Assembly: GCF_001613365.1 (NCBI RefSeq)
Contig: NZ_BDCF01000008.1
Span: 124,001 to 188,000, forward strand
Origin: Nocardia xishanensis NBRC 101358
GTDB taxonomy: Bacteria > Actinomycetota > Actinomycetes > Mycobacteriales > Mycobacteriaceae
Direction of reading: 5' to 3'
DNA length: 64,000 nucleotides
This document shows positions 16,578 to 25,199 of the stretch, piece by piece. Position 1 is the stretch's first letter; the number at the start of each line of letters is the position of its first letter. The notes beneath the pieces are model-generated. The model made no database searches. It was not told the DNA's origin and saw only the letters and a list, made by a program, of their open reading frames with translations. The position numbers and the translations under genes were made by a program.

Positions 16578-19385
16578 ATGAACGATCCGAGAGGTATCAA
16601 CACCCGTGCCGAACTCCGAGAGGCTTTGCAGCAGCTCTACGACGACTGCGGTCTCAGCTATCACCAGATCTTCGAACGCTCGGATGTGAAGCGCACCGCC
16701 ACCGTCCATAACCTGGTGAAACTTAAGACATTCCCTCGATGGGAGACCCTGCAGGAGGTGCTGCAGGTCTGGGGAATCACGTCCCAGGCCGACCTGGCGC
16801 AGTGGAAGTACGCCCGGGCGCGGGCTGAGAATGACGTGACCGGGCTCGGTGTCGCGCTCGACGAAACCGAAGCGATCGATCCCTTTGCACTCGACGTGCA
16901 CCGGCCGATCTCCTCGAACAACTTGAACAATCATCTCGATCTTCCAGTGCTGCCACCCTATGTCCGGCGCGCACATGATGCCGAGCTGGCGACGGTAGTC
17001 ACGCGTGCGGCGGCTGGTAGCAGCGCCATAGCGGTGCTGGTGGCCGAATCGTCGACAGGCAAGACCCGGGCTCTGCTGGAAGCGTTGGGGCCGTTGCGTG
17101 CCGCCGGCGGGTGGCGGCTGTGGCACCCGCTGAGACCGACTCGCAGCCAGGCGCTCGACGACCTGAAGCATGTCCGCCCGCGGACTCTCGTCTGGCTGAA
17201 CGAAACTCAGAAGTATCTGACTCACAAATCCGCTGCCGAACAGGTCGCGGTGGCGCTGCACAATCTGCTGCTCGACACCTCCCGGGCGCCGGTACTCATC
17301 CTCGGCACACTGTGGCGCGAGCATCACCGCGACCTGTGCGCTGATCCGGCATCCGCGGTATCGAAGCTGCTTGAGCCGGCCGTCATCGAAGTCCCGAAAT
17401 CGTTCACCGGTAGCGCGCTGGAAGAGATGCGCCGCGCCGCGGACACCGATCCCCGAATCAAGCTTGCGATCCACGGCTCTGAAGACGGCCAGATCACCCA
17501 ATACATCGCTGGGGGCACAGAACTGGTGAGGAGGTTCAGATTCTCGAGCTCAGCTGCCGCACGGGCGATCATTGAGGTCGCGATGGATGCCGTCCGTATG
17601 GGACATCGCAACGCCGTACCCTACGCTCTGCTCGAACACGTCGCGCCGTTCTACATGACCAACGCTGAGCGGGATCAGCTCGACGAGAACTGGCTGGAGA
17701 AGGCGCTCGCTGAGACCGGCGAACAATGTAAAGGTGTCCGCGGGCCGCTCACTCCGATCCGCCCACTGCGCCGCCCTGCCGGACGCCGCAGCGCCGCACA
17801 CACATCCCACCATGATCTCGCAATCGATGCTGTGCCGGTGTTCGAGTTGGCCGACTATCTTGACCAATTCAGCCGCACGCACCGCGCCACAGTCATCCCA
17901 CCCGTCGAGTTCTGGGACGCAGCGGCGGACTACGCCCACCCTGACGACCTGGCCCGACTCGGGCAGGCCGCCGCTGACCGTGGCATGATTCGCGATGCCG
18001 CCCAGTTGTGGAAGAACGGTCTGCGCCACGGCGACCTGACCGCCGCCATCAATCTGATCTATCGATTCCGTATGCCGGGCCTGGCCGAAGTGATCGCGAC
18101 CGGTGTCCCTGTCGACAATCTCGCGGACGCCACCGCGTTGGTGCAGATGATGCGGGAAACCGGAGCGACCCCGCAGGCATTGCAATTGGCCTGCCGTGCA
18201 GCCGAAGTCGCCGACATTACCCGCCTGCCTGAAGTGATCGTCCTGATACGAGAACTGCGGCACCTGGATGCGGAGCGGGAAGCACGGGACTTGGCTCACC
18301 GCGCAGCGGAGACGGCCGACGCAACCCAACTCACCGCTGTCGTGGAATTAGCCTGTGAGTTGCGGATCATGGGGGCAAGCCGGGATGCACTGGAGCTGGC
18401 TCGCTGCGCCGCGGCCGAGGTCGATCCCGCCGAGCTTTCTCACGTGGTCGCGCTGGTACGCGAGCTGAGGCAGACACAGGCAACAGGAGAAGCACGGGAA
18501 TTGGCGTGTCGGGCCGCGGCTGTTAGCGACCTCAGCGATATTTCGCGAGTCGTCGTGTTGGCCAAACACTTACGAGAAACAGGCGGAGCGGACGACGCGC
18601 TGGACATCGTTCGTCGGGCGGTGACCGACGTTGACCCCGAAGCCCCCTTCCAGATGGCTGATCTGGTACGAGAGTTGCGGACAATGGGAGCACGGCAGGA
18701 AGCGCTGGACCTCGCGCGCCGCATTGTGGCTGCCGCCGATCTGCGCGCATCGCCTGGGCGAGGCGAATGGGCCCGCGAAGCGGGAGTCAGCCAGGAGGCG
18801 CTTGTCATGATCCGCCGTAGTGTCACGACCGTGGATGTCGACAATACCTCTGAAGTCACCGGCTTGGTGCGAGTACTACGGGAATTGGGCGCAACTCAGG
18901 AAGCAGTGGAGTTGGGTCGACGTGGTTGCGAAGCAGCCCACAGCTTTCACGACAACTTGGCCGCGCCCCAGTTGGCGTACCAACTGTGGGTGGCCGGAGC
19001 GCACGAGGAGGCACTCGATCTCGCACGGCGCGCGGCCGCAGACGCTGAACTCGGCAATACCGTTGCCAGTACCTTCTACGTCAACGCGCTGGTGATGCTG
19101 CTACGGGATATGGGCGCAGCGCAGGATGCGGCGAACCTGGCTCATCGTGCGGCACCCGAAGTTCAGATCGGCACAGGCCGAGGGATGATCAGTATGAGCA
19201 TCCTGCCCTCGGCGCCCGGGGAGATCGGTACCGGCGACGAGCTCACCGACCTTGTTCAGCTTATGCCCGCAGCCCGGATGTTCGAACGATTCCTTGAGGC
19301 CGGTGACCACCGAGAACGGTTCCAATTCGGGCGTGAACCGGATGGAAGCCCGGCCGCTCCGTGGTCATGGAATGACCTGAGATAA
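16578..19385 (+). CDS. Large HTH-NTPase-helical repeat protein (STAND-like sensor or regulator)
   Basis: 935 residues from MNDPRGINTRAELREAL; a GTG upstream could add about 13 residues. Residues about 8-70 form an HTH-like segment (LSYHQIFERSDVKRTATVHN). An NTPase follows, with Walker A VLVAESSTGKTRALLEAL (about 153-170) and a Walker B-like strand RTLVWLNETQ (about 201), where Asn-Glu replaces Asp-Glu. From about 515 to 860 the protein holds roughly ten tandem 35-residue helical units of the type ALELARRAAEVADxxxLxxV-V-x-LVRELRxxGA. STAND NTPases with superstructure repeats sense ligands or phage proteins. It is divergent from the SIR2-SLOG operon and could regulate it or be an independent defence protein. 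Confidence 0.75.
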   Translation: MNDPRGINTRAELREALQQLYDDCGLSYHQIFERSDVKRTATVHNLVKLKTFPRWETLQEVLQVWGITSQADLAQWKYARARAENDVTGLGVALDETEAIDPFALDVHRPISSNNLNNHLDLPVLPPYVRRAHDAELATVVTRAAAGSSAIAVLVAESSTGKTRALLEALGPLRAAGGWRLWHPLRPTRSQALDDLKHVRPRTLVWLNETQKYLTHKSAAEQVAVALHNLLLDTSRAPVLILGTLWREHHRDLCADPASAVSKLLEPAVIEVPKSFTGSALEEMRRAADTDPRIKLAIHGSEDGQITQYIAGGTELVRRFRFSSSAAARAIIEVAMDAVRMGHRNAVPYALLEHVAPFYMTNAERDQLDENWLEKALAETGEQCKGVRGPLTPIRPLRRPAGRRSAAHTSHHDLAIDAVPVFELADYLDQFSRTHRATVIPPVEFWDAAADYAHPDDLARLGQAAADRGMIRDAAQLWKNGLRHGDLTAAINLIYRFRMPGLAEVIATGVPVDNLADATALVQMMRETGATPQALQLACRAAEVADITRLPEVIVLIRELRHLDAEREARDLAHRAAETADATQLTAVVELACELRIMGASRDALELARCAAAEVDPAELSHVVALVRELRQTQATGEARELACRAAAVSDLSDISRVVVLAKHLRETGGADDALDIVRRAVTDVDPEAPFQMADLVRELRTMGARQEALDLARRIVAAADLRASPGRGEWAREAGVSQEALVMIRRSVTTVDVDNTSEVTGLVRVLRELGATQEAVELGRRGCEAAHSFHDNLAAPQLAYQLWVAGAHEEALDLARRAAADAELGNTVASTFYVNALVMLLRDMGAAQDAANLAHRAAPEVQIGTGRGMISMSILPSAPGEIGTGDELTDLVQLMPAARMFERFLEAGDHRERFQFGREPDGSPAAPWSWNDLR

Positions 19386-19430
19386 CCGAACTGACCGGTC
19401 CCCGATGCTACCGATCTGAAAGGTCTGGCA

Positions 19431-19712
19431 ATGCGCAATCACGAGCGCGCTGCTGCGGTCGAGGCCCGGCTGCTGGCTCGCGACGAGTCGGAGTAGCCGA
19501 CGGCTCGGTTTGCTCGCCTCGATGCGCCGCAGGTGCGCGGTCATGCCGCGGTCGCGTTGTGGCTGCGCCGCCCCCGACGGGTGGACGACTTCCTGGACGA
19601 CACGGTGGCGATGGTCGGGGCGCGGGAGGCCACCGACTACGGACAGCGCGTCGCCTAGGACCTCGCAGCCGCGTTCGTCGAGCGCGGGTGGACCGTGCTC
19701 AGTGGTGCGGGG
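19431..19712 (+). pseudogene. Remnant of a housekeeping-type dprA
   Basis: One continuous frame with three in-frame TAG codons reads MRNHERAAAVEARLLARDES, then LDAPQVRGHAAVALWL, then VDDFLDDTVAMVGAREATDY, GQRVA, a stop, and DLAAAFVERGWTVLSGAG before the third stop. This is the N-terminal and early Rossmann part of a classical actinobacterial DprA (VAMVGAREATDYG, WTVLSGAG), cut off before the GID motif. It is more similar in type to chromosomal DprA than the DprA-like gene of the nearby operon is. Confidence 0.8.
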
Positions 19713-19833
19713 TAGTTCTATTGCTGCTCTTCTGTTGTGATTCGGCGAGCCAATCTTGAGGAGAGGGGCCAGTTTTGAGTGCTGGGTATTAGACGATTCC
19801 AGCAGGCGGCATCGCCTCGCAAACACCGACGGA

Positions 19834-19887
19834 GGGGACTGCTGCACGATCAGGTGACCACTGTCACCCGATCCTGCAGCAGCCCCC
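19834..19887. repeat. Large imperfect palindrome
   Basis: Two 25-base arms with only three mismatches: blocks GGGG, CTGCTGCA, GATC, GGTGAC on the left and their complements in order on the right, around the loop CACT. No T-run follows. It stands alone in non-coding DNA between the dprA remnant and the integrase. It could be a terminator, a remnant of a mobile-element end or a recombination site. Confidence 0.6.
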
Positions 19888-20364
19888 CACCTTGTGGCTG
19901 CGCACCGGCTTGGTTATGGCGCAGAAGCAGAAGATCGGGTTTCATGTAAGTGGGCGAATCAGGCTAGACGGGCCAGAATGCGATGTCCCATGCTTTTGAT
20001 TCACAACAAGCGGTCGGTGGTTCACTTCGACGACACCATGTCGGACACTGACACTCCAGATCGTAGGCGCGCGACGGACTTTCAACGCCTTCGTCGTCTC
20101 GTCCTCTCACATCGAGGTGTCGCTGATCGACCAGCCAGCGGGACTCCAAAGCCGGCAGGCTTTCGACCCGTCTCGCTGGGCTTCTCCTGTGGTCGTGAGC
20201 GCTGAAGCCGATGGTTGCGCATCCTCTTCGAAGACACCCCGCTGGATCAATCGAGGTTGTCTGTCCAAACGACCCGCCTGAGTTGAACCCCGCCGCAGCT
20301 AGGCTGCTGCTTCAGCTGCTTCTCCGACATGCCCGTGATGGTTCTGGTGAGAGGAAGACCGACG
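19888..20364. other. Non-coding stretch upstream of the integrase
   Basis: No credible gene seen. It presumably contains the integrase promoter and may include an attachment site that I cannot recognise. Confidence 0.4.
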
Positions 20365-22104
20365 ATGCCGACCGAGTCCAACGAATGGGCCGTGCTAGAC
20401 GAACTTCTCGGGCTCGTCCCCGAAACCGTTGAACCGAGTACCGATCAGCGGTTCGCCTTCTACGGGCGCTGCTCCACCGAGGACAACCAAGACCCTGAAA
20501 CCTCGTATCGGTGGCAGCGTGGCAACGCCGAGAAGTTCGTCGCCGACGGCGCGATCGTCGAGGACTACTTCGACGTCGGCCAGTCACGCTCGGTGCCATG
20601 GCATCGCCGCCCCGAAGCCGCGCGCCTGCTGGCAGACCTGAAGAGCCACACACGTGGCTGGTCGGCGATTGTGGTCGGTGAAGGGACGCGCTGCTGGTTC
20701 GGCAACCAGTTCAGTCTCGTAGCGCCCCGCATTCAAGCGCACAAGGTCGAAGTCTGGGTCCCCGAGCTCGGCGGACGCTTCGACTCTCACAACGTGACCC
20801 ACTCGATGATGATGAGCATGCTCGGCGGCCTGAGCGAATCCGAACGCCAACGCGTGCAACAACGCACCCGCGCCAGCATGGACGCCCAAGTCCTCAACGA
20901 AGGCCGCCACCAGGGCGGCCGAGCACCCTACGGATACATGGTCGTCGACGGACCACCACACCCGAACCCGAACCGAGCCGCCGACGGCTCCCGACTGCGG
21001 ATCCTGTCCCTGGACGTGGCTACCGCACCGGTGGTCCAGCGAATCTTCCGCGACTACATCGCCGGGCGAGGCGACAAGGCCATCGCCCACGAACTCAACC
21101 GCCAAGCGATCCCCTGCCCCTCGGCACACCGGCCCGAGCAGAACCGGCACCGATCCCGAGACGGATGGCAAGCCAGCACCGTCTCCGCCATCCTGCAGAA
21201 CCCGCGCTACACCGGCTACGCCATCTTCGGCCGCTGGAACAAACACGAAGAACTCCTCGACCCCGACGACGTCGCCGCAGGCCACATCACCCGCCTGCGC
21301 CGCTCCCCCAACCACCGCATCATCCGATCCAAGAAACCCGCGCACCCCGCCATCGTCTCGGTCGAAACCTTCACCGAAGCCCAACTCATCCGCCGACGCA
21401 GGGCCAGCACGGGCATCGGCGCCCGCGGCCGCCTGGAACGCACAAGGAGACCTTCGCCGCGCGAATACCTGCTGCGCGGCCTGCTGCGATGCGATGCGTG
21501 CGGCCGCAAGATGCAGGCCGAAGCGGTCAGCGGGACCGTCTACTACCGCTGCCGCGCCAAAACCTTGGCTCCCGCCAGTCCCGTTCTGGCCGAGCACCCG
21601 CCCTCGGTCAACCTGCGCGAGGACCACCTCGTCGTACCGATCGACCGGTGGCTGGCCACCCTGTTTCATCGGAGCCATCGCGACCGCACCATCGCCAGCC
21701 TCCTCTCAGCCCAGGACGACAACGACCACGACACGCACCGCGCGCTGCTACGCCGACGTATCGCCGACGCCGAAACCAAACTCGAACGCCACCTCGCTGC
21801 CATTGAAGCCGGAGTCGACCCCCAAGTCCTCGTCGCCGCGATGAACATCGCCCACGCCGAGAAGGCGGCAGCACAAGCGGAGCTACAAAATCTGCCCACC
21901 ATCGCCCGACTGACCGAGACCGAGATCCGCAAGCTCATCGACTCCCTCGGCGACATTTCAGCTGTCCTCGCCGCAGGTGCCCGAGCCGACAAAGCCGAGC
22001 TCTACCAGGCCCTCCACCTCGACATACGGTATCGGCCCCGACAGCAGCTTGCTGCTGTCGGGGCCGATTTTGGGTTTAGCACAGGTGTCCGGAGGGGGAC
22101 TTGA
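20365..22104 (+). CDS. Large serine recombinase / integrase
   Basis: 579 residues from MPTESNEWAVLDELLG after AGGAAG. The resolvase domain starts FAFYGRCSTEDNQDPETSY, with the catalytic Ser in GRCSTED and later Arg residues in SESERQRVQQRTRAS. The recombinase domain includes GRAPYGYMVVDGPP, DGWQASTVSAILQNPRYTGY and a zinc-ribbon-like segment (LLRCDACGRKM, then YYRCRAK), followed by a coiled-coil-like helix (RRRIADAETKLERHLAAIEA). Length and order match serine integrases of actinobacterial elements and phages. Its last codons lie within the convergent tRNA-Leu gene (19-base overlap), which suggests it marks one end of an integrated island containing the defence genes. Confidence 0.9.
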   Translation: MPTESNEWAVLDELLGLVPETVEPSTDQRFAFYGRCSTEDNQDPETSYRWQRGNAEKFVADGAIVEDYFDVGQSRSVPWHRRPEAARLLADLKSHTRGWSAIVVGEGTRCWFGNQFSLVAPRIQAHKVEVWVPELGGRFDSHNVTHSMMMSMLGGLSESERQRVQQRTRASMDAQVLNEGRHQGGRAPYGYMVVDGPPHPNPNRAADGSRLRILSLDVATAPVVQRIFRDYIAGRGDKAIAHELNRQAIPCPSAHRPEQNRHRSRDGWQASTVSAILQNPRYTGYAIFGRWNKHEELLDPDDVAAGHITRLRRSPNHRIIRSKKPAHPAIVSVETFTEAQLIRRRRASTGIGARGRLERTRRPSPREYLLRGLLRCDACGRKMQAEAVSGTVYYRCRAKTLAPASPVLAEHPPSVNLREDHLVVPIDRWLATLFHRSHRDRTIASLLSAQDDNDHDTHRALLRRRIADAETKLERHLAAIEAGVDPQVLVAAMNIAHAEKAAAQAELQNLPTIARLTETEIRKLIDSLGDISAVLAAGARADKAELYQALHLDIRYRPRQQLAAVGADFGFSTGVRRGT

Positions 22105-22170
22105 ACCCCCACGCCCGATAAAGGGCACTAGCACCTCAAGCTAGCGCGTCTGCCATTCCGCCACCCGGAC
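22086..22170 (-). tRNA. tRNA-Leu (anticodon GAG), copy 1
   Basis: 85 bases. The acceptor 5' strand GTCCGGG pairs with TCCGGAC plus discriminator A; the anticodon stem CTAGC/GCTAG encloses the loop TTGAGGT (GAG); the long variable arm (CCCTTTATCGGG) typical of tRNA-Leu and the T arm GGGTTCAAGTCCC are present. CCA is not encoded. The 3' end overlaps the end of the serine integrase gene on the other strand. A second copy in opposite orientation, differing at one base, lies 1.6 kb away. Confidence 0.95.
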
Positions 22171-22267
22171 CGGTGGTGCTCAGCAAGGTTAACGGATGCG
22201 GCGGCTGGGACCAAATCGCGGTACAAACCGCAGCTCATCGGGCGGTTGCGGGAGGTCGGCGGTGGGG

Positions 22268-23137
22268 TCAGCGGAGCTCTTCGAAGGTGCGCTCGAAGGC
22301 GAGTGCACCGTGTCCGTCGGCGACCTGGCGGTCGATCAGGTTCTTGATCGGGCCGACGACGTCGAGTGCGACGCCGGCGTCGCGGCTGGCGCGCACGATG
22401 GCGTCCAACGCGGCCTTGTGGAAGGCCAGGTGTTGCACGTCCGTGCTGTAGTCGCCGGAATCGATGATCCGGCCGTACTCCGGCATGAGCTGGGCCATCG
22501 CCGTGACCCACGCGGTCGCCCGTTCGGCGAACGCGGAGGCCGAGGCGCCGGTGGAGCGCACCAGCGCCGCACCGTGCAGGAAACCGGCGAACATCGCGTA
22601 CATGTTCGACAGCAGCGCGAAGTCCCAGGTGGACGCGAGACCCGCGTCGTCGCCGAAATAGTCTGCGGCGGCGGCGGATTCGAGCAAGTCGCGGTTGTCG
22701 TCGAAGACCTTGCGCGACCCGCTGTACAGGATGGTCGCGCCGGGCTGTCCGATCATCGGCGGCACCGCCATGATGCCGCCGTCGAGGTAGTCGATGCCGT
22801 GGCGTTCGGCCCAGCCGGCAAGTTCGCGCGCTTCCTCGGGTGCGGTGCTGGTCAGGTTGATCACCTGCTTGCCCGATAGTTGCTCCGCCACCGGGTCGAG
22901 CGCGGAATGCACCGACGCGTGATCGAGCAGGACGACCACGATCACCTCCCCCGCCCGCACGGCCTCGTCTACGGCGACCGTGCCGACCGCGCCTGCCGCG
23001 ACGAGGTCGGCGTCCTTGCCTGGTGTCCGGTTCCAGACGGTGGTGGGTCGTCCGGTCTTCAGGAAGGCAGACGCCAGGGCCTTGCCCATCGCGCCGAGAC
23101 CGAGAATCGTCACCGAGGTCTGCTGGATTTCCGCCAT
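22268..23137 (-). CDS. NAD(P)-dependent reductase of the imine reductase / beta-hydroxyacid dehydrogenase superfamily
   Basis: 289 residues, ATG ten bases after AAGGAG. The N-terminal Rossmann fold has TILGLGAMGKALASAFLKTG and TTVWNRTPGKD. The segment YLDGGIMAVPPMIGQPGATI followed by LYSGS is characteristic of imine reductases and their relatives rather than of 6-phosphogluconate dehydrogenase. The helical C-terminal dimerisation domain contains FALLSNMYAMFAGFLHGAAL. The substrate is unknown. It is divergent from an HxlR regulator with an inverted repeat between, so it is probably induced by a reactive small molecule. Confidence 0.82.
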   Translation of the reverse strand: MAEIQQTSVTILGLGAMGKALASAFLKTGRPTTVWNRTPGKDADLVAAGAVGTVAVDEAVRAGEVIVVVLLDHASVHSALDPVAEQLSGKQVINLTSTAPEEARELAGWAERHGIDYLDGGIMAVPPMIGQPGATILYSGSRKVFDDNRDLLESAAAADYFGDDAGLASTWDFALLSNMYAMFAGFLHGAALVRSTGASASAFAERATAWVTAMAQLMPEYGRIIDSGDYSTDVQHLAFHKAALDAIVRASRDAGVALDVVGPIKNLIDRQVADGHGALAFERTFEELR

Positions 23138-23216
23138 CGCGGGTCAACTCCTTGGGGTTGGAAACGTTATGGTCAGCGCGCTGGAATCAACACTGCTCGG
23201 ACGGCGTTGGGTCGAC

Positions 23217-23243
23217 AAGTACCTACTATTCGGTCGGGTACTT
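23217..23243. promoter_or_regulatory. Candidate HxlR operator
   Basis: Inverted arms AAGTACC and GGTACTT, 13 bases apart, between the reductase and the HxlR gene. A related GTAC-CACCAAC-like sequence occurs again just after the HxlR gene (about 23655). HxlR proteins usually bind such sites between divergent target genes. Confidence 0.5.
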
Positions 23244-23279
23244 ACCAACACGTGTGTGAGCAGCTAGCGAGGTTCGGCG

Positions 23280-23636
23280 ATGGGCGCAAAGAGATCGGGA
23301 CCATACTTCTGCGGCATCGACGCGGCCATGGACGTGATCGGCGGCAAGTGGAAGGCGCTGATCCTCTGGGAGCTGGAGGCGAACGGTGTGCGCCGCTTCG
23401 GCGAGCTGCGCCGCGGCCTGCCCGGCGTCTCGGAGAAGATGCTCATCCAGCAGCTGCGCGAGCTCGAGGAGGACGGCATCGTCACCCGCGAGATCTTCCC
23501 GGAGATCCCGCCGCGCGTGGAATACCAACTCACCGAACTGGGTTCGGCCCTCAACCGCGCACTCGAACCACTCGGCGCGTGGGGTCGCGAACGCATCGAC
23601 CGCATCGGCGCCGACCGCGTCCACGTCACCGTCTGA
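23280..23636 (+). CDS. HxlR-family transcriptional regulator
   Basis: 118 residues with the family's conserved layout: a Cys near the N-terminus (GPYFCGIDAAMDVIGGKWK), a winged helix containing LILWELEANGVRRFGELRRG, LPGVSEKMLIQQLRELEEDG and VEYQLTELGSAL. The conserved Cys often senses electrophiles in this family. It is divergent from the imine-reductase-like gene and most likely controls it. Confidence 0.9.
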   Translation: MGAKRSGPYFCGIDAAMDVIGGKWKALILWELEANGVRRFGELRRGLPGVSEKMLIQQLRELEEDGIVTREIFPEIPPRVEYQLTELGSALNRALEPLGAWGRERIDRIGADRVHVTV

Positions 23637-23729
23637 CCTGCCGATTTGGCAAAGTACCCACCAACCCCCTTATGATCATGAACCGCTGGCGACGCCAAGT
23701 CGCCAGGCACACAACAGAACACAACACCG

Positions 23730-23814
23730 GTCCGGGTGGCGGAATGGCAGACGCGCTAGCTTGAGGTGCTAGTGCCCTTTATCGGGCGTGGGGGTTCAAG
23801 TCCCCCTTCGGACA
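23730..23814 (+). tRNA. tRNA-Leu (anticodon GAG), copy 2
   Basis: 85 bases, identical to copy 1 except for one base in the acceptor 3' strand (TTCGGAC instead of TCCGGAC), which replaces a G-C pair with G-T next to another G-T pair. Identity with copy 1 extends a few bases into both flanks (CACCG before, C after the discriminator). Anticodon loop TTGAGGT, long variable arm, no encoded CCA. Confidence 0.94.
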
Positions 23815-23880
23815 CAACACTACGCCCGCGGGCGGTCGCGGGCTGGTTTCGGCCACCACTGCCCGGACGGAGGTCCGCGC

Positions 23881-24459
23881 CTATCCGGCCCGCAGATACG
23901 GCTCGAGCAACTGATGGGTGAGCGCACGCACGTGCGCTTCTCGCGCACCGCTCTCGATCATGCGACTGGCCGCCAGGACGATGGACTGGATCAAATCGGA
24001 CATTGCCTCCGCATCGTCGGCGCCGTGGTCGACGAGCGCTTCGGTCAGCGGCACGCGCAGTTGCTCGTGCAGGATCCTGCTGTCCTCGGCCAGCCGTTCA
24101 CCCGGGACGACCGCAGCGAGGCCCCGCACGATGGCGTGCTCGCCCACGGCGACCAGATGCAGATTGGCATCGACGTAGGCGAGGACGCGCGCACCCGGAT
24201 CGTCCAGCCCTGCCATCCTTTCGGCGACGGAGGTGGACCAGCGGGGAAAGCTGTCGGCGATGACGGCCTCCAGCAGGTCCTCGCGGGACCGGAAGTAGCG
24301 GTAGACGCTGGGGCGCGCCAGGCCTGTTCGCTCGGCGACAGCGGCCAGGCCCGGCGCTTCGGTTCCTCCTTCGGCGAGAAGTTCGCGTGCCGCGTCCAGG
24401 ATGGCCCGGCGCTGCGCGGCGCGATGCTCCGCGACGGTGGCGGCCTGGATCTTCGGCAT
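23881..24459 (-). CDS. TetR-family repressor of the adjacent ABC exporter
   Basis: 192 residues from MPKIQAATVAEHRAAQ after GGGGAG. The HTH is AILDAARELLAEGGTEAPGL then LARPSVYRYFRSREDLLEAV; the rest is a variable ligand-binding domain. It is the third gene of the minus-strand operon, 41 bases after the ATPase stop. The inverted repeats in front of the permease gene are the likely operator, giving autoregulated control of export. Confidence 0.88.
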   Translation of the reverse strand: MPKIQAATVAEHRAAQRRAILDAARELLAEGGTEAPGLAAVAERTGLARPSVYRYFRSREDLLEAVIADSFPRWSTSVAERMAGLDDPGARVLAYVDANLHLVAVGEHAIVRGLAAVVPGERLAEDSRILHEQLRVPLTEALVDHGADDAEAMSDLIQSIVLAASRMIESGAREAHVRALTHQLLEPYLRAG

Positions 24460-24500
24460 GGGCGAGCACTCCCCTTTGCGACGTGACGGTGCGGCGGGGA

Positions 24501-25199
24501 TCAGTCGATCCGCGTCAGCTTTCCGTCGATCATCTCGTACACGCTGTCGCAATGGCTCAGCACCTCGTGGTCGTGGGTGACCATGACGGTGGCCGCGCGG
24601 TGCGCACGGGTCTCCTTCGCGAGCAGTTCGACCACTTCTCGGCTACGAGACCGGTCAAGAGCCGCCGTCGGCTCGTCCACCAGCAGCAGGGCCGGCGCGG
24701 TGACCAGCGCGCGGGCGATGCCGACACGCTGCCGTTCGCCGCCGGAGAGCTGGTGCGGCCTGCGGTTCGCCTTCCGCTCCAGACCCACCTCGGCCAGCAG
24801 TTGCCGCGGGTCCCGGAAGGCGCGCTCACCGCCGAACTCGACCGGTAGCCGCAATTGGTCGACAGCGGTCAGAGCCGGGATGAGATTACCGGACTGGAAG
24901 ACGAATCCGACCAGCTCCCGTCGGAGGCGGGCGCGCGCGTTGCGACCGGACACTGTCATATCTTGCCCCGCCACGGTGACCGTTCCCGAATCGGGCCGGG
25001 TCAGCGCGCCGGCAACCGCCAGCATGCTCGACTTGCCCGAGCCCGACGGGCCGACCACCGCCACGAATTCGCCGGGGGCGACCGTCAGCGAGACATTGTC
25101 GAGCGCCAGTACGGTCTCGTCGCCGTCGCCGAACCGCAGGGTGACCTCGCGCATCACCAGGCCGTCGGCGTCGGAGTCGTCGCCAGCTACGCCGGTCAT
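24501..25199 (-). CDS. ABC transporter ATP-binding protein (MacB/LolD type)
   Basis: 232 residues. Walker A GPSGSGKSSML, Q-loop FVFQSGNLIPALT, signature LSGGERQRVGIARAL, Walker B LLLVDEPTAAL and switch His in VMVTHDHEV are all present. The start overlaps the permease stop as ATGA. With the FtsX-like permease it forms an exporter of the MacB/LolCDE class that uses conformational change across the membrane; substrate unknown. Confidence 0.92.
   Translation of the reverse strand: MTGVAGDDSDADGLVMREVTLRFGDGDETVLALDNVSLTVAPGEFVAVVGPSGSGKSSMLAVAGALTRPDSGTVTVAGQDMTVSGRNARARLRRELVGFVFQSGNLIPALTAVDQLRLPVEFGGERAFRDPRQLLAEVGLERKANRRPHQLSGGERQRVGIARALVTAPALLLVDEPTAALDRSRSREVVELLAKETRAHRAATVMVTHDHEVLSHCDSVYEMIDGKLTRID

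Noticed and set aside
19365..19847. A 160-codon minus-strand frame
   Set aside because: It is antisense to the dprA remnant, whose plus-strand text matches DprA despite the stops.
22086..23814. The two tRNA-Leu copies as attL and attR of one element
   Set aside because: They are in inverted, not direct, orientation, so they cannot be the two ends of a simple integration.
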